Below are positions 1 to 8,386 of a stretch of DNA of 64,000 nt, one piece after another (positions within the stretch are counted from its first letter, which is position 1; every line of letters begins with the position of its first letter). The position numbers were made by a program, and so were the translations under genes. The notes under the pieces were generated by a model. That model was not told where the DNA came from, did not search any database, and was given only the letters and a program-made list of their open reading frames with translations. The stretch is from Desulfosudis oleivorans (GTDB taxonomy: Bacteria; Desulfobacterota; Desulfobacteria; Desulfobacterales; SURF-7): the NCBI GenBank assembly GCA_020723305.1, contig DYJC01000002.1:248001-312000 (forward strand), in the 5' to 3' direction.

Positions 1-87
1 GAGAAGCAGCTCAATTATAATAAAATGAAATAATTACTTTTTTTGGGAACGAGTATAGGGAAAGAACAATTCTGTGTCAATCCATTT

Positions 88-273
88 TCAGGCCGGCTCA
101 ACAGTTGGAACATTTTTGGATAATTCGCGGAATGCTGCCAGTTGATCGTTTTTCCCCAGAACGCCCACCATATCCTGCTGTTCAATCGTGAAATCTGGGG
201 CCGGGTTTGAAAAAAGCATTCCGTTTCGCAGAACACCGGTGGGGAATCCGCCCCATGATCCGATCCCTTCACT
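88..273 (-). pseudogene. Remnant of an RCK_C (TrkA-C) domain, C-terminal end of a transporter or channel
   Basis: Directly after the methyltransferase stop, in another frame, the minus strand reads about 60 codons ending at a TGA at 88-90. The peptide contains GVLRNGMLFSNPAPDFTI and then EQQDMVGVLGKNDQLAAF, which has the layout of an RCK_C/TrkA-C domain (a pspdt-like segment followed by a D-x-V-x-V-x-G turn and QLAAF), as found at the C terminus of KefB-type antiporters. There is no start codon and the frame is closed upstream at 274-276, so this is a tail without its gene. The family assignment rests on motif recognition only. Confidence 0.45.
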
Positions 274-1276
274 CTAAAACCCGGCCGCACAATATACCCG
301 ATGTCATTGCGCTTTTTACATCAAGACGTCTGATATCCACCACACCATTTTTGGTAAGCATCTTTGTAAGTTCCTGCTCTGAATAAGCACGTCCTTTTTC
401 CGTTCCCAGAAGCATATTGATGGAGAAGAGGGCAGGGAAGAGCGGGCCTGTTTTGTCGTCATTCAGAATAAATTCATGGATAAAGATCTCTCCCCCTGGT
501 TTGACAGCTGAAACAGCATGTCCCAGAACTTTTTCAGCTTCATCCGGCCCTTCCCCATGGAGGTTGTGGGAAATCCAGGCCACATCATATTCTTTTTTTA
601 GATCCACCTTTTCATCCAGGTAGCTTCCGTCCACAAAATCGATGCGGTCTTTCATCCCGAAACGCGCAATCGTTTTTTCCGCAAAAACCCGCGTGGTGGG
701 AAGATCGAATATGGTTGCCGTCATCCCTGGATTTTCCATGCAGAAATGGATGGCGTAAGTTCCCGGCCCTCCGCCGAAATCCAGAAATCTTTTTTTTCCG
801 GAAAGATCGATTTCTTTGGCAAACGAAGGAGCCAGACCCATGGCAATGTTGAACATCCCCATGAGAAAGCTTTCCCTTTCCATCTCCGTTGATGAGGAGG
901 CTCTTTGCCGGCAGGGTTTTCCGCTCAGAACCGATTCGGACATCCTGTTCCATGAATCCATTAAATGGTGATGGTGCATGATGATAAATCCGGTGTATTC
1001 CTGTGATTCCTTTGACAGGAATTTCAGGGAAAATGGTGTGTTCCGGTAAAGATCGTTTTCTTTCACCAGAAGATCCATGGCACAAAGGGCATGTAAAAGT
1101 GTACTCACACCATAGACATTACCGTTGATTTTTTTTCCGATTTCTTCGGCACCGAGAGCCCTGTTTCCGATCACCGAGAACAGATCCAGTTTGACTCCGG
1201 TATGCAGGGCGCAGGTTTTCCAGTAGCTGCCGGATGTTTCGAGAAGTGCGGGCTTGGTCCATTCTGTCTGCGTCAT
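269..1276 (-). CDS. SAM-dependent class I O-methyltransferase (acetylserotonin/hydroxyindole type)
   Basis: A 335-residue protein. The N-terminal ~110 residues look like the winged-helix dimerisation domain of small-molecule O-methyltransferases (LFSVIGNRALGAEEIGKKI, then VSTLLHALCAMDLL). The Rossmann core begins near residue 165 with FLDFGGGPGTYAIHF (motif I, SAM binding), then TIFDLPTT, and ISHNLHGEGPDEA at the position where the family has its catalytic His. The length matches the family. The start is supported by AGGAGC about 7 bases before ATG. The substrate cannot be told from sequence. Downstream lies only a transporter-domain remnant, so the gene stands alone at the edge of a disrupted region. 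Confidence 0.8.
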   Translation of the reverse strand: MTQTEWTKPALLETSGSYWKTCALHTGVKLDLFSVIGNRALGAEEIGKKINGNVYGVSTLLHALCAMDLLVKENDLYRNTPFSLKFLSKESQEYTGFIIMHHHHLMDSWNRMSESVLSGKPCRQRASSSTEMERESFLMGMFNIAMGLAPSFAKEIDLSGKKRFLDFGGGPGTYAIHFCMENPGMTATIFDLPTTRVFAEKTIARFGMKDRIDFVDGSYLDEKVDLKKEYDVAWISHNLHGEGPDEAEKVLGHAVSAVKPGGEIFIHEFILNDDKTGPLFPALFSINMLLGTEKGRAYSEQELTKMLTKNGVVDIRRLDVKSAMTSGILCGRVLE

Positions 1277-1360
1277 ACGAATCGCTCCTTATGAAATTTT
1301 TTCCGATGGCTTTTTGTTTTCTTACGATTGACAACGGATTGAACACTTGGGATAGTTATT

Positions 1361-1396
1361 GGGAGCAGGGGACGGGGTCCAACAGACCGCGTCCCC
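1361..1396. repeat. REP-like hairpin with GGAGCAGGGGACG head
   Basis: GGAGCAGGGGACG is followed by a strong imperfect palindrome: GGGGACGGGGTC at 1368-1379 pairs with GACCGCGTCCCC at 1385-1396 around a short loop. The head sequence recurs at 1695-1707 and, inverted, at 1794-1803, so this is a local repeat family rather than a one-off terminator. There is no T-run after the stem. Confidence 0.55.
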
Positions 1397-1441
1397 AGAA
1401 GACCCGGTGTTTTTAAACCGGACAATAATAATAAGGTACAC

Positions 1442-1651
1442 TCACCTGCCGGAATGCAACACATCGGAGTCCTTGTCAGATGGAATCACTTTTTCTGCTT
1501 TCTTGCAGGATTTATGTCGTATAAGTTTTGAACCTATCGAGAGCTGCCTTTTTCTCAAGTCTTCAAAAATAGCGTGCACATCAAAATTGAAGCGTGCCGA
1601 AAGTTCCTTTCTTATTTCTCTGACCTCTTTAACGATTGGATCTTCCCACAT
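1442..1651 (-). CDS. Small hypothetical protein (69 aa)
   Basis: A 69-residue, strongly charged protein beginning MWEDPIVKEVREIRKELSAR. The pattern W-x-D-P-I-V-x-E-V-R-x-I-R followed by ARFNFDVHAIFEDLRKRQ is one I recognise as a recurrent small bacterial family of unknown role. The C-terminal third is basic and probably unstructured. GGGAG lies about 7 bases upstream of ATG, which supports translation. It lies between two REP-like repeats and on the same strand as the next small gene. I cannot assign a function; such short genes are often carried in accessory or toxin-antitoxin-rich regions. Confidence 0.5.
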   Translation of the reverse strand: MWEDPIVKEVREIRKELSARFNFDVHAIFEDLRKRQLSIGSKLIRHKSCKKAEKVIPSDKDSDVLHSGR

Positions 1652-1696
1652 AACTATTCTCCCATTAATTCTTCAGGTGTACAAATGACCGAGTGG

Positions 1697-1803
1697 AGCA
1701 GGGGACGCCTTTTTCGTTTTTATACTTTTTGTTCCGGACAGCAGTAGAATATAGGAATCATTTATTCCAAATGTAAAAATAAGAGCTTTCCCTGTCCCCT
1801 GCT
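1697..1803. repeat. 107-bp element bounded by inverted AGCAGGGGAC / GTCCCCTGCT ends
   Basis: AGCAGGGGAC at 1697-1706 is exactly inverted as GTCCCCTGCT at 1794-1803. The interior is AT-rich with no open frame of note. The right arm overlaps the stop codon of the small gene that ends at 1802. The left end shares 13 bases with the repeat at 1361. This looks like a REP/MITE-type non-coding element. Confidence 0.55.
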
Positions 1804-2002
1804 AAAAAGGAATTGAATCTTCTTCATCATCATACGGCACTACTTCACTCATTAAGCCAAAAAAAACTCCAAGTGAATCACAAAGATTTTTTACAATCTC
1901 GCTGTATGTAAGCCTTTCCTCTGGAGTCTTTGCTTTTGCCATATCTTTTAGTGCAGTTTGGAGTTCTTTCGATATTCCATTTATTATTTTTTCTGGGTCC
2001 AT
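1802..2002 (-). CDS. Small hypothetical helical protein (66 aa)
   Basis: A 66-residue protein, MDPEKIINGISKELQTAL onwards, predicted helical by eye and acidic at the C terminus (DDEEDS). An AGGAG at good spacing precedes the ATG, so translation is likely. No family is recognised. The stop codon lies inside the right arm of the AGCAGGGGAC inverted repeat, so the present C terminus (SIPF) may have been set by arrival of that element. It lies on the same strand as the 69-aa gene and HigA. Confidence 0.5.
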   Translation of the reverse strand: MDPEKIINGISKELQTALKDMAKAKTPEERLTYSEIVKNLCDSLGVFFGLMSEVVPYDDEEDSIPF

Positions 2003-2599
2003 TATTTCTCCTATTTCAACTATTTTTGATGAGTTTTTTTTTCATTGATTGCCAGGTCAATTTGCCCTGGGCTTTTCAGGCACTTTTACCCTGATAATTA
2101 TACATGATATTTTCACAATAAATCGTCAGAAAAATGGATACTTTTTCTCATGAGAGAATACCCGATTACCAGAACCCGATCCCCGCCAATGTATTGTTTC
2201 ACAACAGAACCATTTTATTTTGATGATGTCAACACAAAACAAACGGAAGTTATTGGATGAAGTTATTGAAATCATGCATCTTCATCATTATTCAATTCAT
2301 GAAGGTGATTTGTACCGGGTAATAACCTTTCCGGAAAAATATTTTTGTTTCTTTTATGGGTAATAGTCGTGATTCAAAATCCGAATTGCTGTCTGAAAAG
2401 GGGAGATCATGGGGAGTGATTTTGATTTCTTGTCGGACCAAGCTGAGTGCCCAACTGAAAAGTATTTAGGGTTAAAAAGGAGGCGATATTTGATCTTAAA
2501 GCGATGTTTTTGACGTCAAAAAGAGCATTCTAAGCAAAGAATGCAGACCGGAGACAAAAACAGCACTCGGAGTCATATCTTTAATTATGACACAGAATT
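2003..2599. other. 597-bp stretch without an intact gene
   Basis: No intact gene is visible. The plus strand holds a short open frame (2223-2363) that resembles the start of an integron-type tyrosine recombinase, and a second short open frame from about 2409 that begins MGSDFDFLSDQAECPTEKYL and stops after 34 codons; the latter is not recognised. The rest is AT-rich. The stretch is best read as decayed accessory DNA. Confidence 0.5.
2223..2363 (+). pseudogene. N-terminal remnant of an integron-type tyrosine recombinase
   Basis: Forty-six codons from ATG. Residues 7-26 (KRKLLDEVIEIMHLHHYSIH) match the pattern at the start of integron integrases and related XerC/D-like recombinases, where K-x-L-D-x-V/L-x-x-x-I-R-x-x-HYS-x-R-T-E precedes the SAM-like DNA-binding helices. 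Homology seems to end after HYSIH and a stop follows 20 codons later, so the gene is truncated and the catalytic R-H-R-Y domain is missing. The match is short; motif recognition only. Confidence 0.4.
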
Positions 2600-2908
2600 T
2601 TAATGCCGTTGAGCTACGGATTCAGACCAAGGTTTGATTTTAGTAAGCAATGGGCCAAGAGTGCGTTCAGCTACTTCCGTATCATAGGCAGCTTGAGCAC
2701 GTAACCAATAACCGTTCGACAGACCAAAGAAGCGGCACAATCGCAAATCGGTATCAGCTGAGATTGAACGTTTATTTGAAACAATCTCACTGATACGTTG
2801 GGCGGGGACATCAATTTCTTTAGCCAAACGATACTGGCTAAGCCCCATTGGTTTAAGAAATTCTTCCAACAAAAGCTCGCCTGGCGTTATGGGATCGAGT
2901 TTTTTCAT
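2600..2908 (-). CDS. higA: HigA-type antitoxin, XRE-family regulator (no HigB partner)
   Basis: A 102-residue protein of the HigA/VapI family: a short lead (ITPGELLLEEFLKPMGLSQY), then a helix-turn-helix, RLAKEIDVPAQRISEIVSNK, and the typical tail with ADTDLRLCRFFGLSNGYWL. In type II systems HigA binds and neutralises the HigB mRNA interferase and represses the operon. higB normally lies just upstream, but here the 147 bases upstream hold only a promoter and then a tRNA terminator, and no HigB frame is visible downstream either. SD sequence AAGGAG precedes ATG. It is therefore an orphan antitoxin or regulator. Confidence 0.85.
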   Translation of the reverse strand: MKKLDPITPGELLLEEFLKPMGLSQYRLAKEIDVPAQRISEIVSNKRSISADTDLRLCRFFGLSNGYWLRAQAAYDTEVAERTLGPLLTKIKPWSESVAQRH

Positions 2909-2940
2909 AATTGGGACTCCTTATGAATGATCTAATCATG

Positions 2941-2975
2941 TATCACATGATAACGCGTAGCGTGATGAACGTCAA
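2941..2975 (-). promoter_or_regulatory. higA promoter with overlapping palindromic operator
   Basis: On the minus strand TTGACG (2970-2975) and TATCAT (2947-2952) are spaced by exactly 17 bases, a near-consensus sigma-70 promoter. The -10 hexamer is part of the perfect palindrome TATCA-TG-TGATA (2941-2952), the size and place expected for an autorepressor site of HigA. Confidence 0.6.
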
Positions 2976-3018
2976 GAATTTATTGACAGAATTTATTGAG
3001 AGAAAGCCATAAAAACAA

Positions 3019-3053
3019 AAAAGGTTTACGTTTTGAAACGTAAACCCTTTTTT
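3019..3053 (-). terminator. Rho-independent terminator after tRNA-Phe
   Basis: GGTTTACGTT at 3023-3032 pairs with AACGTAAACC at 3037-3046 (10 bp stem, 4-base loop). Read on the minus strand the stem is followed by TTTTTTGTTTTT. It ends the tRNA-Phe transcript and isolates it from higA. Confidence 0.8.
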
Positions 3054-3055
3054 GC

Positions 3056-3131
<76 letters not shown>

Positions 3132-3150
3132 TTACAAACAAGTGCTGTTA

Positions 3151-3924
3151 TTAATGGATACCTGGGGCTTTGTCAAGAAATTTGTTTCCCATGTCACCAA
3201 AAAGAAACTGGATAATCGTGCAGGCGGCGATGGGTGCTGTTTCTGTTTTTAAAATGCGTGGCCCTAAAGAGGCGATTGAAAAATCGGATTGCCGGACTTT
3301 TTCAATCTCACGATCCGAAAATCCGCCTTCCGGCCCTAATATAAGTATGATTCTGTTTTCCGTTGTATCGGGTTTATTGCTTGAAATGTGGATCGGCGTC
3401 TTGCTGTTTTCCCAGAATAGAATCCGAGTATTGCAGGTTTTACCAAAAGACAGTAACTCTTCAAAGGACATTGCCGGGCCGATTTCAGGGATGATGCTCC
3501 GTCTGCATTGCTTTACGGATTCTTTTGCAATTTTCTCCCAACGTTCCATCCGTTTCGCCAGACGACCGGTATCCGGGCGGGCAATGGAACGTTCCGCAAT
3601 ATAGGGTATGAATTGTGTCATGCCCAGTTCTGTCAACTGTCGGACAAGATGATCTATCTTATTGTCTTTCAACAGTGCCTGGGCAATGATCAGCTGGATC
3701 GGTGACTCGGTCCGGGGTTCGATTTTTTCAAGAATGGTCACCTCTATTTTATTTGAAGACAGGCTGTCGATTTTTGCCTTGTATTCCGTTCCTGTTCCGT
3801 CAAACAACTGGATCTCATGTCCAGCAGGCAGGCGAAGGACATTCTGAATATGGTTGGCTTCATCTCCGAAAATTACGGCGGACGAGCCATTGATATCTTT
3901 GGGTTGTACTGAAAATCTTCTCAT
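3151..3924 (-). CDS. rsmE: 16S rRNA (uracil-1498-N3)-methyltransferase RsmE
   Basis: A 257-residue SPOUT methyltransferase that methylates N3 of U1498 in 16S rRNA. Seen here: the PUA-like N-terminal domain (residues ~15-70, with EANHIQNVLRLPAG), the ALLKDNKIDHLVRQLTELGM helix pair, and the C-terminal trefoil-knot SAM site ILGPEGGFSDREIE followed by LGPRILKTETAPIAA. All RsmE signature motifs and the usual length are present. The gene is divergent from the IIEL-repeat gene and is followed by tRNA-Phe on the same strand. Confidence 0.95.
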   Translation of the reverse strand: MRRFSVQPKDINGSSAVIFGDEANHIQNVLRLPAGHEIQLFDGTGTEYKAKIDSLSSNKIEVTILEKIEPRTESPIQLIIAQALLKDNKIDHLVRQLTELGMTQFIPYIAERSIARPDTGRLAKRMERWEKIAKESVKQCRRSIIPEIGPAMSFEELLSFGKTCNTRILFWENSKTPIHISSNKPDTTENRIILILGPEGGFSDREIEKVRQSDFSIASLGPRILKTETAPIAACTIIQFLFGDMGNKFLDKAPGIH

Positions 3925-4061
3925 GATACAGTCGGGCTCAATTTTTGATTCTCAAAATTTTTAATATGTTCATATCGTTCATAATTTATTTCTTTGCATT
4001 TTGGGCAAAAATTTGAATTTTGTAAAGCCCTTTTTTTGTTATTCGTATACAAGTAAATGCC

Positions 4062-4090
4062 TTGACACCGGATATGGGGTATGTTAATTT
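4062..4090 (+). promoter_or_regulatory. Promoter for the IIEL-repeat gene (and possibly valS)
   Basis: TTGACA (4062-4067), 17-base spacer, TAATTT (4085-4090) preceded by TG at the extended -10 position. It lies 75 bases before the start codon at 4166. Confidence 0.6.
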
Positions 4091-4165
4091 TCCAAAAATT
4101 ATAGGGGCTTGATCGATTTGGACTGTATTTTTGTGCGGTTATTTAATTGAAGCGGGGTTGAAATA

Positions 4166-5512
4166 ATGGAAAAGAGTGAACCCGGTAAAAATACAAAAGA
4201 TTCAACGATGGACGAAGACGAAATTATTGAACTGTCAGACCTGGCTGATGATGACGGGATCATTGAACTGGCAGATGTAATTGAGCCTTCTGAATCGAAT
4301 GATGAAATTATCGAGCTGATCGAAACAGTCGATGAAGAAGATATCATTGAGCTGACCGATTCCCTCGACCTTTCCGAGGATGATGACGAGATTATTGAAC
4401 TCGCAGACGCTTTGGAGCCGGATGAATCAGACGAGGATATCATTGAACTAACCGATGCTGCCGAAGCCCTTTCCAAAGAAGATTCTTTTGAAACTACTGA
4501 AGATGATGATCTGATCGAATTGAAAGATATCGCAGAGGAAGAAGAGATCATCGAGTTGTCGGAAACAGTTGAAGAACTCGAACAGGAATATGAAGATACC
4601 ATTGATCTGACGGAGACAATAGAATCAGAGAGAATCCTGATAGATGAGGAAGAAGAGATTCCGGATGATCTTGCGGATGCGGATGAAACCGAAAAAACGC
4701 TTGATCTTTTAGACACCCTTGAATCAGACGGTATCCAGGCCATATCCACGACAGAACATCCGACTGCTGAAGAACAGATGCCTTCCATACAACCATCTGA
4801 AGGCGCTGGAAATGTAATAGATATCTCCGGTTATGAGGAGATTGAAAGCAAGGAAGTTGTTTTTTCCGATCATGATCTGGAGAAAGATCTTGCGGAATTG
4901 AATGAAATTGCTGAAGTGATGAAGCAAGGGGATGGAGAAGAACAATCCAAAACGACGCGGAAAGAGGAAGAAGATGGTGTTGTTCCTGGTAAACGTGAAA
5001 TAATCATCCTCGACGATCAGGATATAATGGATCTGGAAAAAGATCTGCTTGAACCGGATGAAGAGATCGATATTCCGGGTGAAGATCAAACCCAGTTCGA
5101 CTATGAGCTGGAAAATGAGTTTTCAGAGTCTCTGGGGTCGGATCTTGGTTCTGTCCTGACTGTTTCAAAACATGGTGCTTTGGATGAACGGGAAGGCGGG
5201 AAAAAACTGGATCGGCCTGGAATCGTAACCGTTCAGGTAACAGACAAGAGGACAAAGGGAGCACCGATTGATTTTAAATTTGAATCAAAGCTGCATCCTG
5301 GAGATAAAATTATTCGAGAGAGCGACGAGTTCCTCAAAGAAGATGTCATCACAAAGGAACAGGTAGAGAAAACAATTGAAAAAGTTGTCAGGGAAATGCT
5401 TTCAGAAAAGATTGATAAGCTTTTGACGGAGATGATCGAAAAGGCAGTTTCATCTGAAATTCAAAAAATCAAGAAAGCGCTTCTGGAGGATATTGAGGTT
5501 CAGGAAGAGTAA
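4166..5512 (+). CDS. Acidic IIEL-repeat protein with helical C terminus
   Basis: A 448-residue, highly acidic protein. Residues ~18-155 hold about nine imperfect repeats built on D/E-x-I-I-E-L-(S/T/A)-(D/E) separated by 8-15 acidic residues. Residues ~155-370 are low-complexity and acidic with short hydrophobic islands such as REIIILDDQDIMDLEKDLLE. The last ~55 residues (from KEQVEKTIEKVVREMLSEKI) are amphipathic helix with alternating charge. There is no signal peptide, membrane segment or enzyme motif. The plan (disordered acidic linker plus C-terminal helical oligomerisation segment) recalls polar scaffold proteins such as PopZ and related tails in deltaproteobacterial proteins, but that is inference. 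It precedes valS, separated by a strong terminator. Confidence 0.75.
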   Translation: MEKSEPGKNTKDSTMDEDEIIELSDLADDDGIIELADVIEPSESNDEIIELIETVDEEDIIELTDSLDLSEDDDEIIELADALEPDESDEDIIELTDAAEALSKEDSFETTEDDDLIELKDIAEEEEIIELSETVEELEQEYEDTIDLTETIESERILIDEEEEIPDDLADADETEKTLDLLDTLESDGIQAISTTEHPTAEEQMPSIQPSEGAGNVIDISGYEEIESKEVVFSDHDLEKDLAELNEIAEVMKQGDGEEQSKTTRKEEEDGVVPGKREIIILDDQDIMDLEKDLLEPDEEIDIPGEDQTQFDYELENEFSESLGSDLGSVLTVSKHGALDEREGGKKLDRPGIVTVQVTDKRTKGAPIDFKFESKLHPGDKIIRESDEFLKEDVITKEQVEKTIEKVVREMLSEKIDKLLTEMIEKAVSSEIQKIKKALLEDIEVQEE

Positions 5513-5625
5513 GCTGGATTGTGAGCCATGTTTTTCCAGAAGATGACCGACTTCAGAAGGTTCCATATTCCAGGGAGTGTCCGGGACTTTAAAAAAAATA
5601 TTCGTTGTATGACTGAAATAAGACC

Positions 5626-5661
5626 GGGGATTATAGCGGATAATCCCCTTTTTAATTTTTA
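5626..5661 (+). terminator. Terminator or attenuator in the valS leader
   Basis: A perfect 9-bp stem, GGGGATTAT (5626-5634) with ATAATCCCC (5640-5648), loop of five bases, then TTTTTTAATTTTT. It ends 47 bases before the valS start. It either terminates the upstream gene or attenuates valS. No T-box consensus (AGGGTGGNACCGCG) was found upstream of it. Confidence 0.75.
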
Positions 5662-5663
5662 AG

Positions 5664-5695
5664 GAGCCGATTTCAAAACGATTGAAAAGTATCAC
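5664..5695 (+). mobile_element. Solo end of the GAGCCAATTTCAAAA element before valS
   Basis: Thirty-two bases starting GAGCCGATTTCAAAACGATT match the left end of the three complete elements at 52396, 53887 and 59597 (read in its element orientation) at all but a few positions, then homology stops. It directly precedes the valS ribosome-binding site (AGAGGG). It is probably a decayed or one-ended copy. Confidence 0.65.
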
Positions 5696-5707
5696 AGAGG
5701 GTTGGAT

Positions 5708-8368
5708 ATGAGTTCGGATTTGATTGATAAAAGTTATGAGCCGCACCAGGTTGAAAAAAAGTGGTATGCATATTGGGAAGATCGGAAACTGTTTTTCGCG
5801 GAGGAAACCGGTAAAAATAATCCTTTTTCCATCGTCATACCGCCGCCCAATGTTACCGGAGTGCTGCATATGGGGCATGCACTCAACAATACCATGCAGG
5901 ATATTCTTTGCCGGTATCGGAGATTGAAAGGGGATAATGTATTATGGATGCCGGGTACGGATCATGCCGGAATTGCGACCCAGAATGTGGTTGAACGAAA
6001 GCTGGCATCTCAGGGAATGGACCGCCAGCAGCTTGGCAGGGAAAAATTCATCGAAGCAGTCTGGGAGTGGCGGGCAGAATCCGGGAGTGCGATCATCAAC
6101 CAGTTGAAACGGCTGGGTGCTTCCTGTGACTGGGATCGGGAAAGATTCACCATGGACGAGGGGTTGTCGCTGGCAGTACGGAAAGTGTTTGTCCAGCTCT
6201 ACAAAGAAGGGCTGATTTACCGTGGTGATTATATCATCAACTGGTGTCCCAGATGCCGGACAGCATTATCAGACCTTGAGGTGGATCATGAAGCGCAGGA
6301 AGGGCAGCTCTATCATATCCAGTATCCTTTTCAGGGGAGTACAAAGGGTCTGATCGTTGCAACCACCCGTCCGGAAACCATGCTGGGGGATACGGCTGTA
6401 GCAATCCATCCGGATGATGAGAGATATTTCAATTTGCCCGGAAAAGAGGTTTTGCTTCCGCTGACCCAGCGGACAATCCCGGTCATTCAGGACCAATATG
6501 TTGAGATGTCCTTTGGAACCGGTGCGCTTAAGGTGACTCCGGCCCATGACCCCAATGATTTTGAGATTGGTGTGCGCCATCAGCTGGAATCCAGAAAAGT
6601 GATTGATGATAACGGGAAAATGACGGCTGAGGCCGGCAGTCAATTTGAGGGGCTTGACCGGTTTGCCTGCCGGGAAGCGGTTGTCGAAATGCTCAAGGAG
6701 CAGGGCCTGCTGGTTCGAATTGAAAAACATGATCATAGTGTGGGTCAATGCTACCGGTGCAAAACCGTTGTGGAACCGAACCTATCCAAACAATGGTTTG
6801 TAAAGACAAAACCCCTTGCCCGAAAAGCGATTGAAGCGGTTGAGGATGGCCGGACAAGGATTATTCCGGAATCGTGGGCCAAGACCTATTTTGACTGGAT
6901 GAATAATATAAAGGATTGGTGCATATCTCGGCAAATCTGGTGGGGCCACCAGATACCCGCCTGGACCTGCCGGCAATGCAATCAGTTGATGGTGGAGATG
7001 GATGATCCTGTTGTCTGTGATTCCTGCGGCAGCAAAGAACTGATTCGGGAAACAGATGTCCTGGATACCTGGTTCAGTTCAGCCCTGTGGCCGTTTTCCA
7101 CCATGGGCTGGCCGGAACAAACCCCATTGCTGAAAACATTCTATCCAACATCGGTTCTGATTACCGGTTTTGATATTCTGTTTTTCTGGGTTGCAAGGAT
7201 GATGATGATGGGAATCCATTTTATGGATGAGGTTCCTTTTAAAGATGTTTACGTTCACGCCCTGGTCCGGGATGAGCATGGCAAGAAGATGAGCAAGTCC
7301 AAGGGGAACGTCATTGATCCGCTGGAAGTGATTGATAAATACGGAACCGATGCATTCCGGTTCACCCTGGCGGCTTTTGCAGCCATGGGAAGGGATATCA
7401 AACTTTCCGAAAACAGGGTCGAGGGATACAGGCACTTTATCAACAAGCTTTGGAACGCTGTCCGGTTTTCACTTATGCATATCACGGAAAAGCCGGGTGC
7501 TTTTGATGAAAAGAGGATTTCTCTTGCAGACAGATGGATTCTTTCAAAAGCAGGTCAATTGACCATTTCCGTAAGCGAAGCTCTGGATAACTATCGATTC
7601 AATGATGCGGCAGCCTCGCTTTACAAGTTTGTCTGGCATGAGTTCTGTGACTGGTATCTGGAAGCCATTAAACCGGTGCTGTATGGTAAAAAAGGGGAAG
7701 AGGAAAAAGCAGCTACGATTGCCGTGCTCTGGAAGGTTCTGAAGGATACGATTGTCCTGCTGCATCCGTTCATTCCGTTTGTTACCGAAGAGATCTGGGA
7801 TAAAATGCCGGGAACCCTGGGTTCCATCATGAAGGCGGATTTTCCGGGGGGAGACAAACCTTTGTTTGAAGATCCGGAAGCCGTATCCACCATGGAGATG
7901 ATTATCGGGATCATCACCGGAATACGGAATATTCGGGGGGAGATGAACATCTCTCCTTCCAAGATGCTTACAGCATCGGTTCAAACCGATGATGAAAAAA
8001 AACAGGAGCAGATCCGTACCCATCAGGAGATGATCTGTAATCTTGCAAAACTTGAGGTGCTGAATTTATCAAGAACAGGTGATCGGCCCAAGTCAGCCGC
8101 AACCTCCCTTGTCGAGGAGATGGTCGTTTTTGTATCCCTGGAAGGCGTGATCGATTTTTCAAAAGAGGCAGAGCGTCTTGTCAAGGAGGCCGGGAAGATC
8201 GAACAGGAACTTGCAACTGTCCAAAAAAAATTAGGCAATAAAGGGTTTATGGACAAAGCTCCGGAGGATGTTGTTCAAAAGGTTCAGGAACAGAACGATC
8301 AGTTGCAGGAAAAATTACAGAAAATTAAAATCAATCTGGAAAAGATTCAGGAGCTTCAAAAAAGCTAA
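5708..8368 (+). CDS. valS: Valine--tRNA ligase
   Basis: An 886-residue class I aminoacyl-tRNA synthetase that charges tRNA-Val in the cytoplasm. Seen: HMGHA (HIGH motif, residue ~55), [15 protein letters not shown], the editing (CP1) domain with [44 protein letters not shown] (residue ~527) with FRFTLA after it, the anticodon-binding domain, and a C-terminal coiled-coil arm (from ~815). The ATG at 5708 has AGAGGG six bases upstream; a TTG at 5702 in frame directly abuts that SD and is less likely. nadC follows after 18 bases. A terminator hairpin and a solo transposable-element end lie in the leader. Confidence 0.97.
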   Translation: MSSDLIDKSYEPHQVEKKWYAYWEDRKLFFAEETGKNNPFSIVIPPPNVTGVLHMGHALNNTMQDILCRYRRLKGDNVLWMPGTDHAGIATQNVVERKLASQGMDRQQLGREKFIEAVWEWRAESGSAIINQLKRLGASCDWDRERFTMDEGLSLAVRKVFVQLYKEGLIYRGDYIINWCPRCRTALSDLEVDHEAQEGQLYHIQYPFQGSTKGLIVATTRPETMLGDTAVAIHPDDERYFNLPGKEVLLPLTQRTIPVIQDQYVEMSFGTGALKVTPAHDPNDFEIGVRHQLESRKVIDDNGKMTAEAGSQFEGLDRFACREAVVEMLKEQGLLVRIEKHDHSVGQCYRCKTVVEPNLSKQWFVKTKPLARKAIEAVEDGRTRIIPESWAKTYFDWMNNIKDWCISRQIWWGHQIPAWTCRQCNQLMVEMDDPVVCDSCGSKELIRETDVLDTWFSSALWPFSTMGWPEQTPLLKTFYPTSVLITGFDILFFWVARMMMMGIHFMDEVPFKDVYVHALVRDEHGKKMSKSKGNVIDPLEVIDKYGTDAFRFTLAAFAAMGRDIKLSENRVEGYRHFINKLWNAVRFSLMHITEKPGAFDEKRISLADRWILSKAGQLTISVSEALDNYRFNDAAASLYKFVWHEFCDWYLEAIKPVLYGKKGEEEKAATIAVLWKVLKDTIVLLHPFIPFVTEEIWDKMPGTLGSIMKADFPGGDKPLFEDPEAVSTMEMIIGIITGIRNIRGEMNISPSKMLTASVQTDDEKKQEQIRTHQEMICNLAKLEVLNLSRTGDRPKSAATSLVEEMVVFVSLEGVIDFSKEAERLVKEAGKIEQELATVQKKLGNKGFMDKAPEDVVQKVQEQNDQLQEKLQKIKINLEKIQELQKS

Positions 8369-8386
8369 CAAGAGTGAGACCATACC

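Noticed and set aside
1652-1801. attC recombination site between the two small genes
   Set aside because: The inverted repeat has AGCAGGGGAC arms and lacks GTTRRRY/RYYYAAC core sites.
4099-4788. A 229-residue serine-rich open frame on the minus strand
   Set aside because: It is the antisense of the GAA/GAT-rich IIEL repeats; its Ser richness follows directly from that coding sequence.
5513-5660. T-box riboswitch in the valS leader
   Set aside because: A terminator hairpin is present, but there is no AGGGTGGNACCGCG antiterminator sequence or specifier loop that I can identify.
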